A stretch of DNA of 64,000 bases. It comes from Spirirestis rafaelensis WJT71-NPBG6 (lineage in GTDB: Bacteria > Cyanobacteriota > Cyanobacteriia > Cyanobacteriales > Nostocaceae). The DNA is taken from the NCBI GenBank assembly GCA_019359015.1, contig JAHHID010000021.1:1-64000 (forward strand), written 5' to 3'. Positions within the stretch are counted from its first letter, which is position 1. Each line of letters opens with the position of its first letter. Positions 51,268 to 60,883 of the stretch are shown piece after piece. A program made the translations under genes and the position numbers. The notes beneath the pieces were generated by a model. The model was not told the DNA's origin, did not search any database, and was given only the letters and a program-made list of their open reading frames with translations.

Positions 51268-53106
51268 GTGAATAAAAGATGGAGAAATGCGGGGCTGTAC
51301 GCGCTGCTTTTTATTGTTGTCATAGCTTTAGGAACAGCATTCTTTGACAAACAACCGCAAAGTAGAGAAACATGGCGTTACAGCCAGTTTATTCAAGAAG
51401 TTGAAAATAACAACGTTGACAAAGTCAGTTTAAGTGCAGATCGGTCTACGGCTCTTGTCAAGTCGAATCAAGGAACCCAGTTTATAGTAACCTTGGTCAA
51501 CGATCCAGACCTGATTAACACTCTCAGCGCTAAAGGGATTGATATTTCTGTTTTGCCGCAAACCGATGAAGGATTTTGGTTTAAGGCACTCAGCAGCTTA
51601 TTTTTCCCAGTATTGCTTTTGGTTGGCTTGTTCTTTTTGCTGCGTCGTGCCCAAAATGGTCCCGGTAGCCAAGCAATGAACTTTGGCAAGTCTAAAGCCA
51701 GAGTGCAAATGGAGCCACAAACCCAAGTAACCTTTGGTGATGTTGCTGGTATTGACCAAGCGAAACTAGAACTAAACGAAGTTGTAGACTTTCTCAAAAA
51801 CGCCGATCGCTTTACCGCAGTTGGTGCAAAAATTCCTAAAGGTGTGCTGCTTGTTGGTCCTCCCGGTACAGGTAAAACCTTACTGGCTCGTGCTGTAGCA
51901 GGTGAAGCGGGTGTTCCCTTCTTCTCCATCTCTGGTTCCGAGTTCGTAGAAATGTTCGTGGGTGTAGGTGCATCCCGCGTGCGTGACTTGTTCGAGCAAG
52001 CTAAATCTAATGCTCCCTGTATCGTCTTCATCGATGAAATTGACGCTGTAGGTCGTCAACGGGGTGCAGGTTTAGGTGGTGGTAACGATGAGCGCGAACA
52101 AACCCTCAACCAGTTGCTGACCGAAATGGACGGCTTTGAGGGCAACACTGGCATTATCATTATTGCTGCTACCAACCGTCCCGATGTATTGGATGCAGCA
52201 CTGTTGCGTCCCGGTCGTTTTGACCGTCAAGTTGTCGTCGATCGTCCTGATTATGCTGGACGCAGTGAAATTCTCAAAGTTCATGCTCGTGGCAAGACTT
52301 TGGCGAAGGATGTTGACTTGGATAAAATTGCCCGTCGTACCCCAGGTTTCACCGGTGCGGATTTATCCAACTTGTTGAATGAAGCGGCAATTTTGGCAGC
52401 ACGACGGAATTTGACCGAAATTTCAATGGACGAAATCAACGATGCGATTGATCGCGTTTTGGCTGGTCCAGAGAAGAAAGACCGAGTAATGAGCGAAAAG
52501 CGCAAAACTTTGGTAGCGTATCACGAAGCTGGTCACGCTTTAGTTGGTGCTTTGATGCCAGATTATGACCCAGTACAAAAAATCAGCATTATTCCTCGCG
52601 GTCGTGCAGGTGGTTTAACTTGGTTCACCCCCAGCGAAGACCGGATGGATACTGGTTTATACAGCCGCGCTTATCTGGAAAATCAGATGGCTGTAGCTTT
52701 GGGTGGTCGGATTGCTGAAGAAATTATCTTTGGTGAAGAAGAAGTAACTACAGGTGCTTCTAACGACTTACAACAAGTAGCGCGTGTTGCTCGCCAGATG
52801 ATAACACGATTTGGAATGAGCGATCGCTTAGGTCCAGTTGCCCTTGGTCGTCAGCAAGGTAACATGTTCCTCGGTCGGGATATCATGTCAGAACGTGATT
52901 TCTCTGAAGAAACCGCTGCCGCAGTTGATGAAGAAGTTCGCAAACTTGTGGATGTAGCTTATCTACGTGCTAAAGATGTCTTGGTTAGCAACCGTCACAT
53001 TCTCGATCTCATCGCGCAAATGCTCGTTGAGAAGGAAACTGTGGATGCTGATGAGTTGCAAGAAATTCTCGTGAACAACGATGTGAAAACCGCTGCGTTT
53101 GCGTAA
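51268..53106 (+). CDS. ftsH: ATP-dependent zinc metalloprotease FtsH
   Basis: Membrane-bound AAA+ protease; in cyanobacteria FtsH hexamers remove damaged D1 from photosystem II and control other membrane proteins. Two spans (about 9-25 and 107-127) flank a lumenal domain. Walker A GPPGTGKT (197-204), Walker B FIDEIDA (254-260), second region of homology near [20 protein letters not shown], and the zinc motif HEAGH (419-423) are complete. The start is a GTG at 51268 with TTGGAGG 8 nt upstream. Cyanobacteria have four FtsH proteins; which one this is cannot be settled by eye. Confidence 0.95.
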   Translation: MNKRWRNAGLYALLFIVVIALGTAFFDKQPQSRETWRYSQFIQEVENNNVDKVSLSADRSTALVKSNQGTQFIVTLVNDPDLINTLSAKGIDISVLPQTDEGFWFKALSSLFFPVLLLVGLFFLLRRAQNGPGSQAMNFGKSKARVQMEPQTQVTFGDVAGIDQAKLELNEVVDFLKNADRFTAVGAKIPKGVLLVGPPGTGKTLLARAVAGEAGVPFFSISGSEFVEMFVGVGASRVRDLFEQAKSNAPCIVFIDEIDAVGRQRGAGLGGGNDEREQTLNQLLTEMDGFEGNTGIIIIAATNRPDVLDAALLRPGRFDRQVVVDRPDYAGRSEILKVHARGKTLAKDVDLDKIARRTPGFTGADLSNLLNEAAILAARRNLTEISMDEINDAIDRVLAGPEKKDRVMSEKRKTLVAYHEAGHALVGALMPDYDPVQKISIIPRGRAGGLTWFTPSEDRMDTGLYSRAYLENQMAVALGGRIAEEIIFGEEEVTTGASNDLQQVARVARQMITRFGMSDRLGPVALGRQQGNMFLGRDIMSERDFSEETAAAVDEEVRKLVDVAYLRAKDVLVSNRHILDLIAQMLVEKETVDADELQEILVNNDVKTAAFA

Positions 53107-53110
53107 TTCA

Positions 53111-53140
53111 GTAGAGACGCTTCGGTTCCGGAGCGTCTCT
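53111..53140. repeat. palindrome of the GTAGAGACG family
   Basis: AGAGACGCT (53113-53121) and AGCGTCTCT (53132-53140), with an inner CGG-TT-CCG. Five bp after the ftsH stop. Confidence 0.7.
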
Positions 53141-53160
53141 CCTAAGATTAAAAAACTAAA

Positions 53161-53192
53161 CCCCTGCAAGCTCAATGTATTGCAGGGGTTTT
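53161..53192 (+). terminator. intrinsic terminator of ftsH
   Basis: CCCCTGCAA, 10-nt loop, TTGCAGGGG, TTTT. Confidence 0.88.
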
Positions 53193-53254
53193 GTTAAATA
53201 TGACATTAATCTGTTAACAGTGACAAATAAGAGCGTTAATATACATTTATTGAG

Positions 53255-53326
53255 TGGGTGACCTGGGACTCGAACCCAGAACCAGCAGATTAAGAGTCTG
53301 ATGCTCTACCATTGAGCTAGTCACCC
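53255..53326 (-). tRNA. tRNA-Lys (anticodon CTT)
   Basis: Read leftward: acceptor arms GGGTGAC and GTCACCC pair perfectly; D arm GCTC-GAGC; anticodon loop CTCTTAA gives anticodon CTT; T arm CTGGG-TTCGAGT-CCCAG. 72 nt including the A discriminator, no encoded CCA. Position 27-43 is a U-C mismatch, the only flaw. It decodes AAG; a UUU tRNA-Lys must be elsewhere. Confidence 0.93.
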
Positions 53327-53625
53327 GCGTAGTCCTAAACTATAGCATATTTCTCAAGTATACGCCAGCATTTTCTCCGCTTTTTTGAGGAATTTAGTAT
53401 TTTGGATAGTTTCAGAATTGAGGAAATGTATTTTTACATCGCCTCATTTTCAGTAACTTTAATTAGATAGTTTTTAGGATTTTCGTATGTCATTCACTTA
53501 AGTAAATTTACTTTATTTTAAAGATTGGATGTATTGTTGCAAATTATCTAGCTTCTCCTGAGTTTAGTAATTAAGATTTAGAAATAATTTTCGTTTCTCA
53601 TTTTTCTCTCGTCCTCGTTCGTCCT

Positions 53626-53670
53626 CGTTCCCAGCCTCAGGCTGGGAACGGATTCTAGAGGCTCTGCCTC
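53626..53670. repeat. REP palindrome pair left of the RAYT gene
   Basis: CGTTCCCAGCCT, C, AGGCTGGGAACG (53626-53650), then GAGGC-TCT-GCCTC (53658-53670). Two CGTCCTCGTTC-like units precede it (53609-53628). The 53327-53608 spacer is otherwise AT-rich. Confidence 0.85.
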
Positions 53671-53690
53671 GCGATAATAAGGTTAACACT

Positions 53691-54317
53691 ATGGGACGCA
53701 GCCGCTACCACGTACTAGGAACCCAGCCACACTTTCTCACCTGCACAGTGATAAATTGGATTTGCATGTTTGGTAAAGTTGAATTCGCAGAAATTATTTT
53801 CAATTCTCTAAATTTTCTTCAACGACAGCAACGATTAAAGTTGTATGGTTACGTAATTATGGAGAATCATCTCCACCTGATCGCATCGGCTGCAAGTTTA
53901 TCAAAAGAAATAGGCGATTTTAAATCGTTTACGGCTCGTTGTATTATTGACTTACTTAAGAAAAATAACTCTAACTATATTCTTAATCAATTTGAATTCT
54001 ACAAACTAAAACATAAGACAAAACAAGAATATCAGGTTTGGCAAGAAGGTTTTCATCCACAAGCTATTTTGGATGAGGAAATGTTTAAACAGAAGTTAGA
54101 TTATATCCACAATAATCCGGTGAAGCGTGGTTATATAGATGATCCAGCTCATTGGCGGTATTCGAGTTACCGTAATTATATGGGACAGCCGGGGTTGTTA
54201 GAGGTAGAGTTGATTGATTTAGGGGAGGCAGAGCCTCATGAAGGCATTCCCAGCCTGAGGCTGGGAACGAGTGAAGGGCTGGGAACGAGTGGACAGGATG
54301 CTAAAATTGGATGGTGA
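53691..54317 (+). CDS. REP-associated tyrosine transposase (RAYT)
   Basis: Single-copy-type HUH transposase related to IS200/IS605 TnpA, thought to move or maintain REP sequences. Seen: N-terminal GRSRYHV, the metal motif ENHLHLIAS (His-x-His), and the catalytic region KLDYIHNNPVKRGYIDDPAHWRYSS with its Tyr. The C-terminal residues (GEAEPHEGIPSLRLGTSEGLGTSG) are encoded by the right-hand REP palindromes, so the gene runs through them. Its last 17 bp overlap the convergent histidine kinase gene. Mirror-image palindromes on both sides make a complete RAYT-REP unit. Confidence 0.9.
   Translation: MGRSRYHVLGTQPHFLTCTVINWICMFGKVEFAEIIFNSLNFLQRQQRLKLYGYVIMENHLHLIASAASLSKEIGDFKSFTARCIIDLLKKNNSNYILNQFEFYKLKHKTKQEYQVWQEGFHPQAILDEEMFKQKLDYIHNNPVKRGYIDDPAHWRYSSYRNYMGQPGLLEVELIDLGEAEPHEGIPSLRLGTSEGLGTSGQDAKIGW
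54225..54290. repeat. REP palindromes right of/inside the RAYT 3' end
   Basis: GAGGC-AGA-GCCTC (54225-54237), then TTCCCAGCCT-G-AGGCTGGGAA (54247-54267), then a half unit CTGGGAACGAG (54280-54290). They mirror the left pair in inverted order. Confidence 0.85.
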
Positions 54318-56511
54318 AGGTGGTTTTATTGTCAGCGCTTTCTACATGAATTGTGGCACCAAAATGTTTGACCATTTTCTTGACTAATGCTAATCCTAAT
54401 CCAGTTCCACCGTATTTCCAGGGGTCATTTTTGGGAATGCGGTAAAACGGATCGAAGATGCGTGAAAGTTCATCTTCGGGTATTTCAACGCCGGTGTTGC
54501 TAACACTAAGGCATACTTTACCCCTTTTCAGGTAAGCTGAAACTGCGATCGCTTCATCCGCAGGTGTATATTTACAAGCATTATTTAACAGTTCTACGAT
54601 CGCACGTTCCAAATCTGTGATATCTATTTGTAAGGACGGCAGTTCTTTGGCAATACTTAAATTTAATTCTTGCTGCTGACAGTAAATGCGTTCTCGAAAA
54701 GGCTCGACGATAGAAGGAAGCCAGGTTTGTAAGTCAATGGCTATCAAAGTCATTGGCTCAATGTCAGCTTCGAGGTATGTAAGTGTGAGCAAATCGTTAA
54801 TTAATTTGCTTTCTCGTTCACATTCGTTTTCAAGTATCTGAAACAGTTGCGGAACTAGTTCTATTTCTAATACTCCTTCTTGCCGGAGAACACTTTCTAA
54901 TGTTTGCGCTGCCAGACTAATGCTGGTTATTGGTGTTCGCAGTTCATGAGAAAGAGTTCGCAAAAATTCCTTTTTCAGATGTTTCAGTTTTTCTAGTTCT
55001 TCAACTTGTGCTTGTGCAGCTTTGTAAAGTCGCGCTTGACAAATGGCGATCGCGCATTCGTTGGCTATTTGCTGTACTAGTCCAATTTCAACTTCTGCAA
55101 AATCCTCTTGAGTTTGTCTTGTCAACCAGAGATTTCCTAAAATTCTTTGCGCGTCAAATATTGGACAAGCTAATTGTGTGATTAGAGTCAGTTGGGGATT
55201 CCATCCCCCCATAAGTTGTCCAAATTGTAAAGATTCTTTTTGCAACAATTTATGATAAATTTCTGGAAAGTCTGCAATTTGTCTGCTTGATTCTTGGCTG
55301 AGAAATTTGCTATTACTATATTCATAGGCAACTTTTGCCACACTACAGCAATCGTTATAAAATTCAATTTGACAAGAATCAGCTTTCAGGACTTCTGCTA
55401 ATTCTTGAGTTACTGTTTGCAAAAGCTGTGTTTCATCAAGACTATCGCGGATTTTTTCGGTAATTCGGCGAACAACTGCTTCAAAGTTGAGATTTAACTG
55501 CATCTGCGAGTTAAGCTGTGCTTTGAGACTTTCTATTTCTTGCTGAAGTTGTTTCTGCTGTACAGCAATTCCTAATTGGGTAGCTATTTGTTTGAGCAAG
55601 TCAATTTCTGTCTGCTGCCATTGACGCGGCGCTCGGCAATGCTGGACAATCAGTAAGCCCCACAAATCTTGCTGTAATAAAATTGGTACGACGACGTTGG
55701 CTTTTACCTCGAAAGAGGCAAGTAAGTCAATTTGGCAAGGATGCAAGCCGGCTGCGTAAATATCTTCTAAAACTTGAATTCCACCACGTTTGTAACGTTC
55801 TATAAATTTTTCACTAAAACAGGGATCTTTAATGCTTGTTCCTAACAGAGAAGTACCGGGAACAACAGTTGATTCGGCAATTATAATCCCACTCCAATCG
55901 AGTTGAAAGCGATAAATGATGACGCGATCGCTCTCTAAAAAAAAGCGAATTTCTTTAACTGTCTGATTGAGGATTATCTCTAAATCTACACCAGAGTGAA
56001 TTTTTTGGGCGATCGCTCCTAGAAGTTGCTCTTTGTGATCCTCAATTCCCTCTGCTTGTGCTTGTTTGCTAACGGTAATATTATTACTAGTGCCAATTAG
56101 TCGATAAATCCGCGACTTAGCATTTCGCAATGGTGTTAACGTCGTTTTCCACCAACTGCGAATTCCTTTAAATTGCAAGCATTGTTCGTAGCAAATAGTT
56201 TTACCAAAGCGCACGCACTCTGTATAATGCTGACGCACGTTTGCCGCATCGACTGGGGAAAGTACTTCTTCTGGTGTTTTCCCCCTCAAATCTTCTAAAC
56301 GAATACCAGTCCACCTTTCGTGAGTTGGGTTTAACCCGACATACCGAAAATCCCCATCTTCTAAAACATCTACTACAAAGATGGATGCTTCAACAGAATC
56401 ATACATGCTTAGTAGAAGCTGCTCGCTAGTGCTTTCTGTTGTGTGTGCGATCGCACTTGATGGTGATGGTTGTATCAACTCTGCGGTTGATTCCAATGGA
56501 TTAATATTCAT
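54301..56511 (-). CDS. PAS-GAF-GAF histidine kinase with DXCF-type cyanobacteriochrome domain
   Basis: Large soluble sensor kinase. PAS (about 35-150), GAF1 (about 172-318), GAF2 (about 345-495), HisKA with His522 in LSHELRTP, and HATPase with NNACKYTP and GTGLGLALVKKM. GAF1 has the cyanobacteriochrome signature: DWSG near 205-208, DPCF with Cys231, and a second Cys259 in AGLHPCQIDLL, exactly 28 residues later as in DXCF blue/green photoreceptors. The residue after Cys259 is Gln, where His is usual. GAF1 therefore may bind phycoviolobilin/phycocyanobilin and sense blue-green light; the ligand is inferred. GAF2 lacks this pattern. Stand-alone; no adjacent regulator. Confidence 0.9.
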   Translation of the reverse strand: MNINPLESTAELIQPSPSSAIAHTTESTSEQLLLSMYDSVEASIFVVDVLEDGDFRYVGLNPTHERWTGIRLEDLRGKTPEEVLSPVDAANVRQHYTECVRFGKTICYEQCLQFKGIRSWWKTTLTPLRNAKSRIYRLIGTSNNITVSKQAQAEGIEDHKEQLLGAIAQKIHSGVDLEIILNQTVKEIRFFLESDRVIIYRFQLDWSGIIIAESTVVPGTSLLGTSIKDPCFSEKFIERYKRGGIQVLEDIYAAGLHPCQIDLLASFEVKANVVVPILLQQDLWGLLIVQHCRAPRQWQQTEIDLLKQIATQLGIAVQQKQLQQEIESLKAQLNSQMQLNLNFEAVVRRITEKIRDSLDETQLLQTVTQELAEVLKADSCQIEFYNDCCSVAKVAYEYSNSKFLSQESSRQIADFPEIYHKLLQKESLQFGQLMGGWNPQLTLITQLACPIFDAQRILGNLWLTRQTQEDFAEVEIGLVQQIANECAIAICQARLYKAAQAQVEELEKLKHLKKEFLRTLSHELRTPITSISLAAQTLESVLRQEGVLEIELVPQLFQILENECERESKLINDLLTLTYLEADIEPMTLIAIDLQTWLPSIVEPFRERIYCQQQELNLSIAKELPSLQIDITDLERAIVELLNNACKYTPADEAIAVSAYLKRGKVCLSVSNTGVEIPEDELSRIFDPFYRIPKNDPWKYGGTGLGLALVKKMVKHFGATIHVESADNKTTFTIQF

Positions 56512-56851
56512 GCGATGCCTGTCTAGTTTTGCTCTCTCAACTCATGGCGCTCTATTGTTATATATGTCTGTCAAAATTCTCTTTCAGCGCCTGAAAATAT
56601 CTTGTTTCAGCGTTGACTCATCGATATTTATATCTTTCTCGATTTTTCGCGCCTAAGCTAAGAAGCCTAATTGATATCAGTTGAAAAAATCCTGCTTTTT
56701 GAAGGTGAAAATGCATTTGCAGGTTAGGATAAATGTACTGAATGTTACTGTTAATATTTTCTTAAAATTTTCGCATACACTTAAATATCAATCAATAATA
56801 TTTTTCTGAATCTTTACAATTCTTAATATTTATTCTCAAAAAATTTGTGTT
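56512..56851. other. intergenic region
   Basis: AT-rich spacer of 340 bp containing the promoter region of the leftward kinase. No repeats or hairpins of note. Confidence 0.4.
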
Positions 56852-57427
56852 TCATACTTGCCCAAAAAGTTTGTAAGCATTAACACCTGTAAAAATAGCA
56901 AGCAAAAGCCAAGTTATTGCTAAACCGACGACTTCGCCCAAAAATAGCCCAGAGAGACGGTACAAAAACATACCAATTATAGAACCTACAGGTACAGCGA
57001 TCGCCCAACTGACAGAACTTATTAATATCCATCGCCAAGCCGAGGGAACTGACTTAGAAATTGCCAACCATTGAAAAAATCCGATTGCAAAGCCACCAAT
57101 TGCTGCATAAATTGAGCCATAGACGACTCGAAAGGGGAGAAATTGACTTGTGGAGACGATCCAACCCATAGCACCAACGCTGATAGCGGTGATAATAATC
57201 CAAGCGAAAACAGTTGATAACACCCACATCAAAGAGAAGATGCGTTGTCTAAGAATCAAGCTTTGAGGAAATGCGATCGCCAAAGAGCCAATAGCAGCTT
57301 GTAAAATTCCCACATCAGCCTTTTCGCCAATTTCAATAAAAAGCAAACTGAGCAGAAAGCCGCTAACAGTGGTTACAGTCCACAGCAAAGTGAACCCTAG
57401 TTCAGATTTTACAACTTTTCGTATCAT
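56852..57427 (-). CDS. multi-span membrane protein, 191 aa
   Basis: Function unknown. About five membrane segments: residues about 10-32, 38-58, 66-90, 98-120, 130-180 (the last perhaps two). Loops are short, and one Trp/Pro-rich loop (ISKSVPSAWRWILISSV) is notable. No family motif recognised. It follows the GHL10 hydrolase gene by 11 bp on the same strand and is probably co-transcribed with it. Confidence 0.68.
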   Translation of the reverse strand: MIRKVVKSELGFTLLWTVTTVSGFLLSLLFIEIGEKADVGILQAAIGSLAIAFPQSLILRQRIFSLMWVLSTVFAWIIITAISVGAMGWIVSTSQFLPFRVVYGSIYAAIGGFAIGFFQWLAISKSVPSAWRWILISSVSWAIAVPVGSIIGMFLYRLSGLFLGEVVGLAITWLLLAIFTGVNAYKLFGQV

Positions 57428-57438
57428 TATTTCTAAGG

Positions 57439-58665
57439 CTACAATGGTCTATTGGCTTTAGCGTTGAAAATCTCACTAAAAGCCTTTCGTCGTTGTTTGG
57501 GGGATTCCGGTGCGATATAGCCCCATAAACTTTCCCAGTAGAAAAAAGAAATACCATCAAAATGGCGATCGCGTACCATTCTCACCTGATCTTTAATTTG
57601 AGCAATTTCCACAGAATCGCGTAAAGTACCTGTTGATATCCCTATTCCTACAGGAATTTGACTAAGTGCAAATTGTACAGATGGTGAGCTGATTTCCGCC
57701 ATAAAACTGTCAGGGTCATCTCGATATACTTGCAAAATCAACTCATCCACCAAACCTTTCTGTACCCAACTTTGCCAATCTTGCAAGTAATATTTATAAG
57801 CGAAAGCTTGAGAATTAGGTGATAGAGATATTTTGGCATCCGGTTTAACCGCTTTGACTGCTTGATAAATCTTCGCCATTAAATCTGTAATTTTATCAGC
57901 TCGCCAACGCATCCATTCTGGGTTAAAGCAATCTGTAGGGGGACTTTTACCTTGATGTTCTTGTTGGTAAACTTCGACAGTGAAAGCATCATAACCAAAC
58001 TGTACAGGCATAGCAAAGTGATCGTCAAGTTGAATGCCATCGACATTGTAATTGCTGACAATTTCCACAATCAACGCTTTCATAAACTCCTGAACTTGTG
58101 GATGCAAAGGATTCAGCCAAGCTACCTTATTTACAAAGGCATTGTTGATTTCTTCTGGAGGAGTTTCTTTAATAGATTTAATACCTGATTGCCCAATTGT
58201 CAACCAGTCCGGATAACTTTTTGCTAATTGTGAATTATGCGGTGTCATCAACCCGTATTCAAACCAGGGAATCACACTCAAGCCCTTAGCTTGAGAAACT
58301 TTGATTAACGTTGTTAAAACATCTCGTCCACCGTGCATTAATTTCAGCAAAGGTTGAGAATCTGAACCTGTAATTTTTTTAGCAACAGAACTTTTATAAA
58401 AAGTATATCCTCGATTCCAAACCACAGGATAAATTGTATTAAAATTGAGCCTAGATAGTTGATTTAAAGCGCGGTTAATACCCCAAGGAACAAAGAATAC
58501 ACCACTTGCAACATTAGTAAGCCAAACACCACGAAGCTCTGCTGTTTTAATCGGACTTGTAGTCTGAGTATTAACTGGTAAATAAGGTAGCGAAAATACT
58601 GTTAAGTTGAGTATTAATCCTAAATATAATAAGTAAAATAACCAACGACGAGCAAAGCGGTTCAT
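57439..58665 (-). CDS. glycosyl hydrolase of the GHL10 (DUF187/YngK-like) family
   Basis: Secreted or membrane-anchored TIM-barrel protein of the GHL10 group. N-terminal signal/anchor (about residues 8-28, WLFYLLYLGLILNLTVFSLPY). Domain markers: ELRGVWLTNVASGVFFVPWGI, NRGYTFYKSSV, AWLNPLHPQVQEFMKALI, YNVDGIQLDDHFAMP, SLSPNS and DGISFFYWESLWG. Acidic residues Asp-Asp in QLDDHF fit the active-site region. Polysaccharide substrates are likely; the exact one is unknown. Downstream (11 bp) is a membrane protein. Confidence 0.88.
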   Translation of the reverse strand: MNRFARRWLFYLLYLGLILNLTVFSLPYLPVNTQTTSPIKTAELRGVWLTNVASGVFFVPWGINRALNQLSRLNFNTIYPVVWNRGYTFYKSSVAKKITGSDSQPLLKLMHGGRDVLTTLIKVSQAKGLSVIPWFEYGLMTPHNSQLAKSYPDWLTIGQSGIKSIKETPPEEINNAFVNKVAWLNPLHPQVQEFMKALIVEIVSNYNVDGIQLDDHFAMPVQFGYDAFTVEVYQQEHQGKSPPTDCFNPEWMRWRADKITDLMAKIYQAVKAVKPDAKISLSPNSQAFAYKYYLQDWQSWVQKGLVDELILQVYRDDPDSFMAEISSPSVQFALSQIPVGIGISTGTLRDSVEIAQIKDQVRMVRDRHFDGISFFYWESLWGYIAPESPKQRRKAFSEIFNAKANRPL

Positions 58666-59121
58666 TTGTGGCTTTAACTAACTTTTCTAGGCTATTTTAA
58701 ACTACAAAGTAAAATACTATCAATCCGGATTTTTATCGGTTTTTTTGCAAATATTAAAAAGACAAATACAACACCTTTAAATAAGCATTTATCTGTGGCT
58801 TTAAATACATTTAAAACTTATTTTTTAAGAAAAATAATATTAAAATCTAATAATTTATCAAAGCTATTTTTTAACGCTACGCATTCGCGCAGTGCCTCCA
58901 AAACGAGAAGAAAATAGAAAAATATTACTATTACGAATTATTTAAGATTGCTATATACAGCAGATTTCAAGTTAATGAAGTACACACCGATTATCTCAAA
59001 GCCAAATATAAAGCCTGTTTCCTTCTGAATTCTGGCTCCTGAATTCTGAATTCTGCTGTATTAAGATTTTCTATACTTGATTGCCCCAAGACACAAAGTA
59101 AAATGCATCTTGGCGCAAAAT
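58666..59121. other. intergenic region
   Basis: AT-rich spacer of 456 bp. Near 59024-59055, units CTGAATT / CTGAATTC occur in tandem (short repeats). The 58866-58900 part (AACGCTACGCATTCGCGCAGTG) resembles a dispersed repeat. No gene seen. Confidence 0.45.
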
Positions 59122-60591
59122 TTAAAAAAGTTCCACACCTTCAAACTGCTGCTTACTTGCTGAAGCAGCTTCACCACAAGTACGCGGGGTGGGGAAAATC
59201 TTTCCAGGATTTGCTAAACCTTGGGGATTAAAAACTTGCCGTACCCATTGCATAGTTTCTAAATCGATTTCGCTAAACATATCTGGCATGTAGCACTTTT
59301 TATCTGCGCCAATGCCATGTTCACCAGAAATACTACCACCGACTCTAACACAAAGTTTGAGAATTTCTCCGCCGAGTTCTTCCACCTTTTCTAATGCTCC
59401 TTTGATGGAGTTATCAAATAGAATTAGGGGATGAAGATTGCCATCACCAGCGTGAAATACATTTGCAATTTCATAACCGTATTTTTGACTTAGTGCCTCA
59501 ATCTCTTGCAAGACATAAGGCAACTGTGTACGAGGGATTACGCCATCTTGAACATAATAATCAGGACTTAGATGTCCCGCAGCAGCAAAAGCAGCTTTGC
59601 GTCCTTTCCACAATTTTAATCGTGTTTCTAAGTCACTAGCAGAAGTAATATTACGCGCACCATTCTTTAGACAAATTTCCGCTACGCGCTGTTTATTTGC
59701 TGTAACTTCCACTTCTAAACCGTCGATTTCTACTAATAAAATAGCCGTAGCATCGCGGGGATAACAATTAGTCGCAACTACATCTTCAACAGCATTGATG
59801 CTGATATTATCCATCATTTCCATACCACCGGGAATAATTCCGGCGCTGATGATGTCAGAAACACTTTCTGCTGCTGCTTCAACTGTGGTAAAATCTGCCA
59901 AAAGCACGCAAATTGATTCTGCACTTTTGAGAATCCGCAAAGTTATTTCTGTGGCAATTCCTAAAGTGCCTTCGGAACCAACAAATATACCTGTTAAATC
60001 ATAACCAGGCATTTCCGGAATTTGTCCACCGATATCGACAATCGAACCATCAGGTGTGACAATTTTCAAGCCCAAAACGTGGTTAGTGGTGACACCATAT
60101 TTCAAGCAATGCACCCCACCAGAATTTTCCGCTACATTGCCGCCAATTGAGCAGATAATTTGACTGGAAGGATCGGGAGCGTAGTAAAATCCAGCACCAG
60201 AGACTGTTTGTGTAACCCAATTGTTAATTACCCCAGGCTGAACAACTACGCGCTGATTATCTAAATCTACGCTAAGGATTTGCCGCATTAAAGAAGTGAC
60301 AATTAAAACGCAATCTTCAATAGGCAAAGCACCACCAGATAAACCGGTGCCAGAGCCACGGGCGATGAAAGGGATAGAATAGCGATCGCATATCTTCACC
60401 ACTTCTGCAACTTGTTCTGTAGTTCTTGGCAAAACTACCAACCCCGGACGTTGACGATAGCTAGTTAAACCATCGCACTCATAGGTAATGAGTTCTTCAC
60501 GACGCTGTACCACGCCATTTTTGCCCAGTACAGCCTCAAATTGCTTGATAATGGGTTTCCAGTTGCGTTGTTGTTTTTCTTCGATAATCAT
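59122..60591 (-). CDS. glcD: glycolate oxidase FAD-binding subunit
   Basis: FAD-linked oxidase (GlcD/D-lactate dehydrogenase group). The cyanobacterial enzyme oxidises glycolate from photorespiration; D-lactate is an alternative substrate. Seen: the PP-loop LVVLPRTTEQVAEVVKICDRYSIPFIARGSGTGLSGGA, PDPSSQ.CSIGGNVAENSGG, VGSEGTLGIATEITLRI, and C-terminal NVFHAGDGNLHPLILFD and SGEHGIG with NPGKIFP. No Fe-S domain; GlcE and GlcF genes are not adjacent. The ATG at 60591 is the only good start. Confidence 0.93.
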   Translation of the reverse strand: MIIEEKQQRNWKPIIKQFEAVLGKNGVVQRREELITYECDGLTSYRQRPGLVVLPRTTEQVAEVVKICDRYSIPFIARGSGTGLSGGALPIEDCVLIVTSLMRQILSVDLDNQRVVVQPGVINNWVTQTVSGAGFYYAPDPSSQIICSIGGNVAENSGGVHCLKYGVTTNHVLGLKIVTPDGSIVDIGGQIPEMPGYDLTGIFVGSEGTLGIATEITLRILKSAESICVLLADFTTVEAAAESVSDIISAGIIPGGMEMMDNISINAVEDVVATNCYPRDATAILLVEIDGLEVEVTANKQRVAEICLKNGARNITSASDLETRLKLWKGRKAAFAAAGHLSPDYYVQDGVIPRTQLPYVLQEIEALSQKYGYEIANVFHAGDGNLHPLILFDNSIKGALEKVEELGGEILKLCVRVGGSISGEHGIGADKKCYMPDMFSEIDLETMQWVRQVFNPQGLANPGKIFPTPRTCGEAASASKQQFEGVELF

Positions 60592-60883
60592 GGGTTAAAT
60601 GCACTAATTTTCAACAAGTTTATAAATATTGTTACAGGATTTCTGTGAAAGTAACATCTAGTAATGCAAGACTAGTTGTCTTTTGCTTTAATTTTCCTTA
60701 GTTACTGTGAATTATCCAACTTTAGTTTTATTCAAATCTGTGTTCATAGGAGCCAACTTATATGTACCTTTAATTGTCTTCTTAGTCGAACAACGCGTCT
60801 AATTACTAGCAGAAAGGCTGCGGGCTATGGACTTATATCCAAATAGTATTTAGAGATGTTATAAAGGCAGTTTACAAGCTTTT

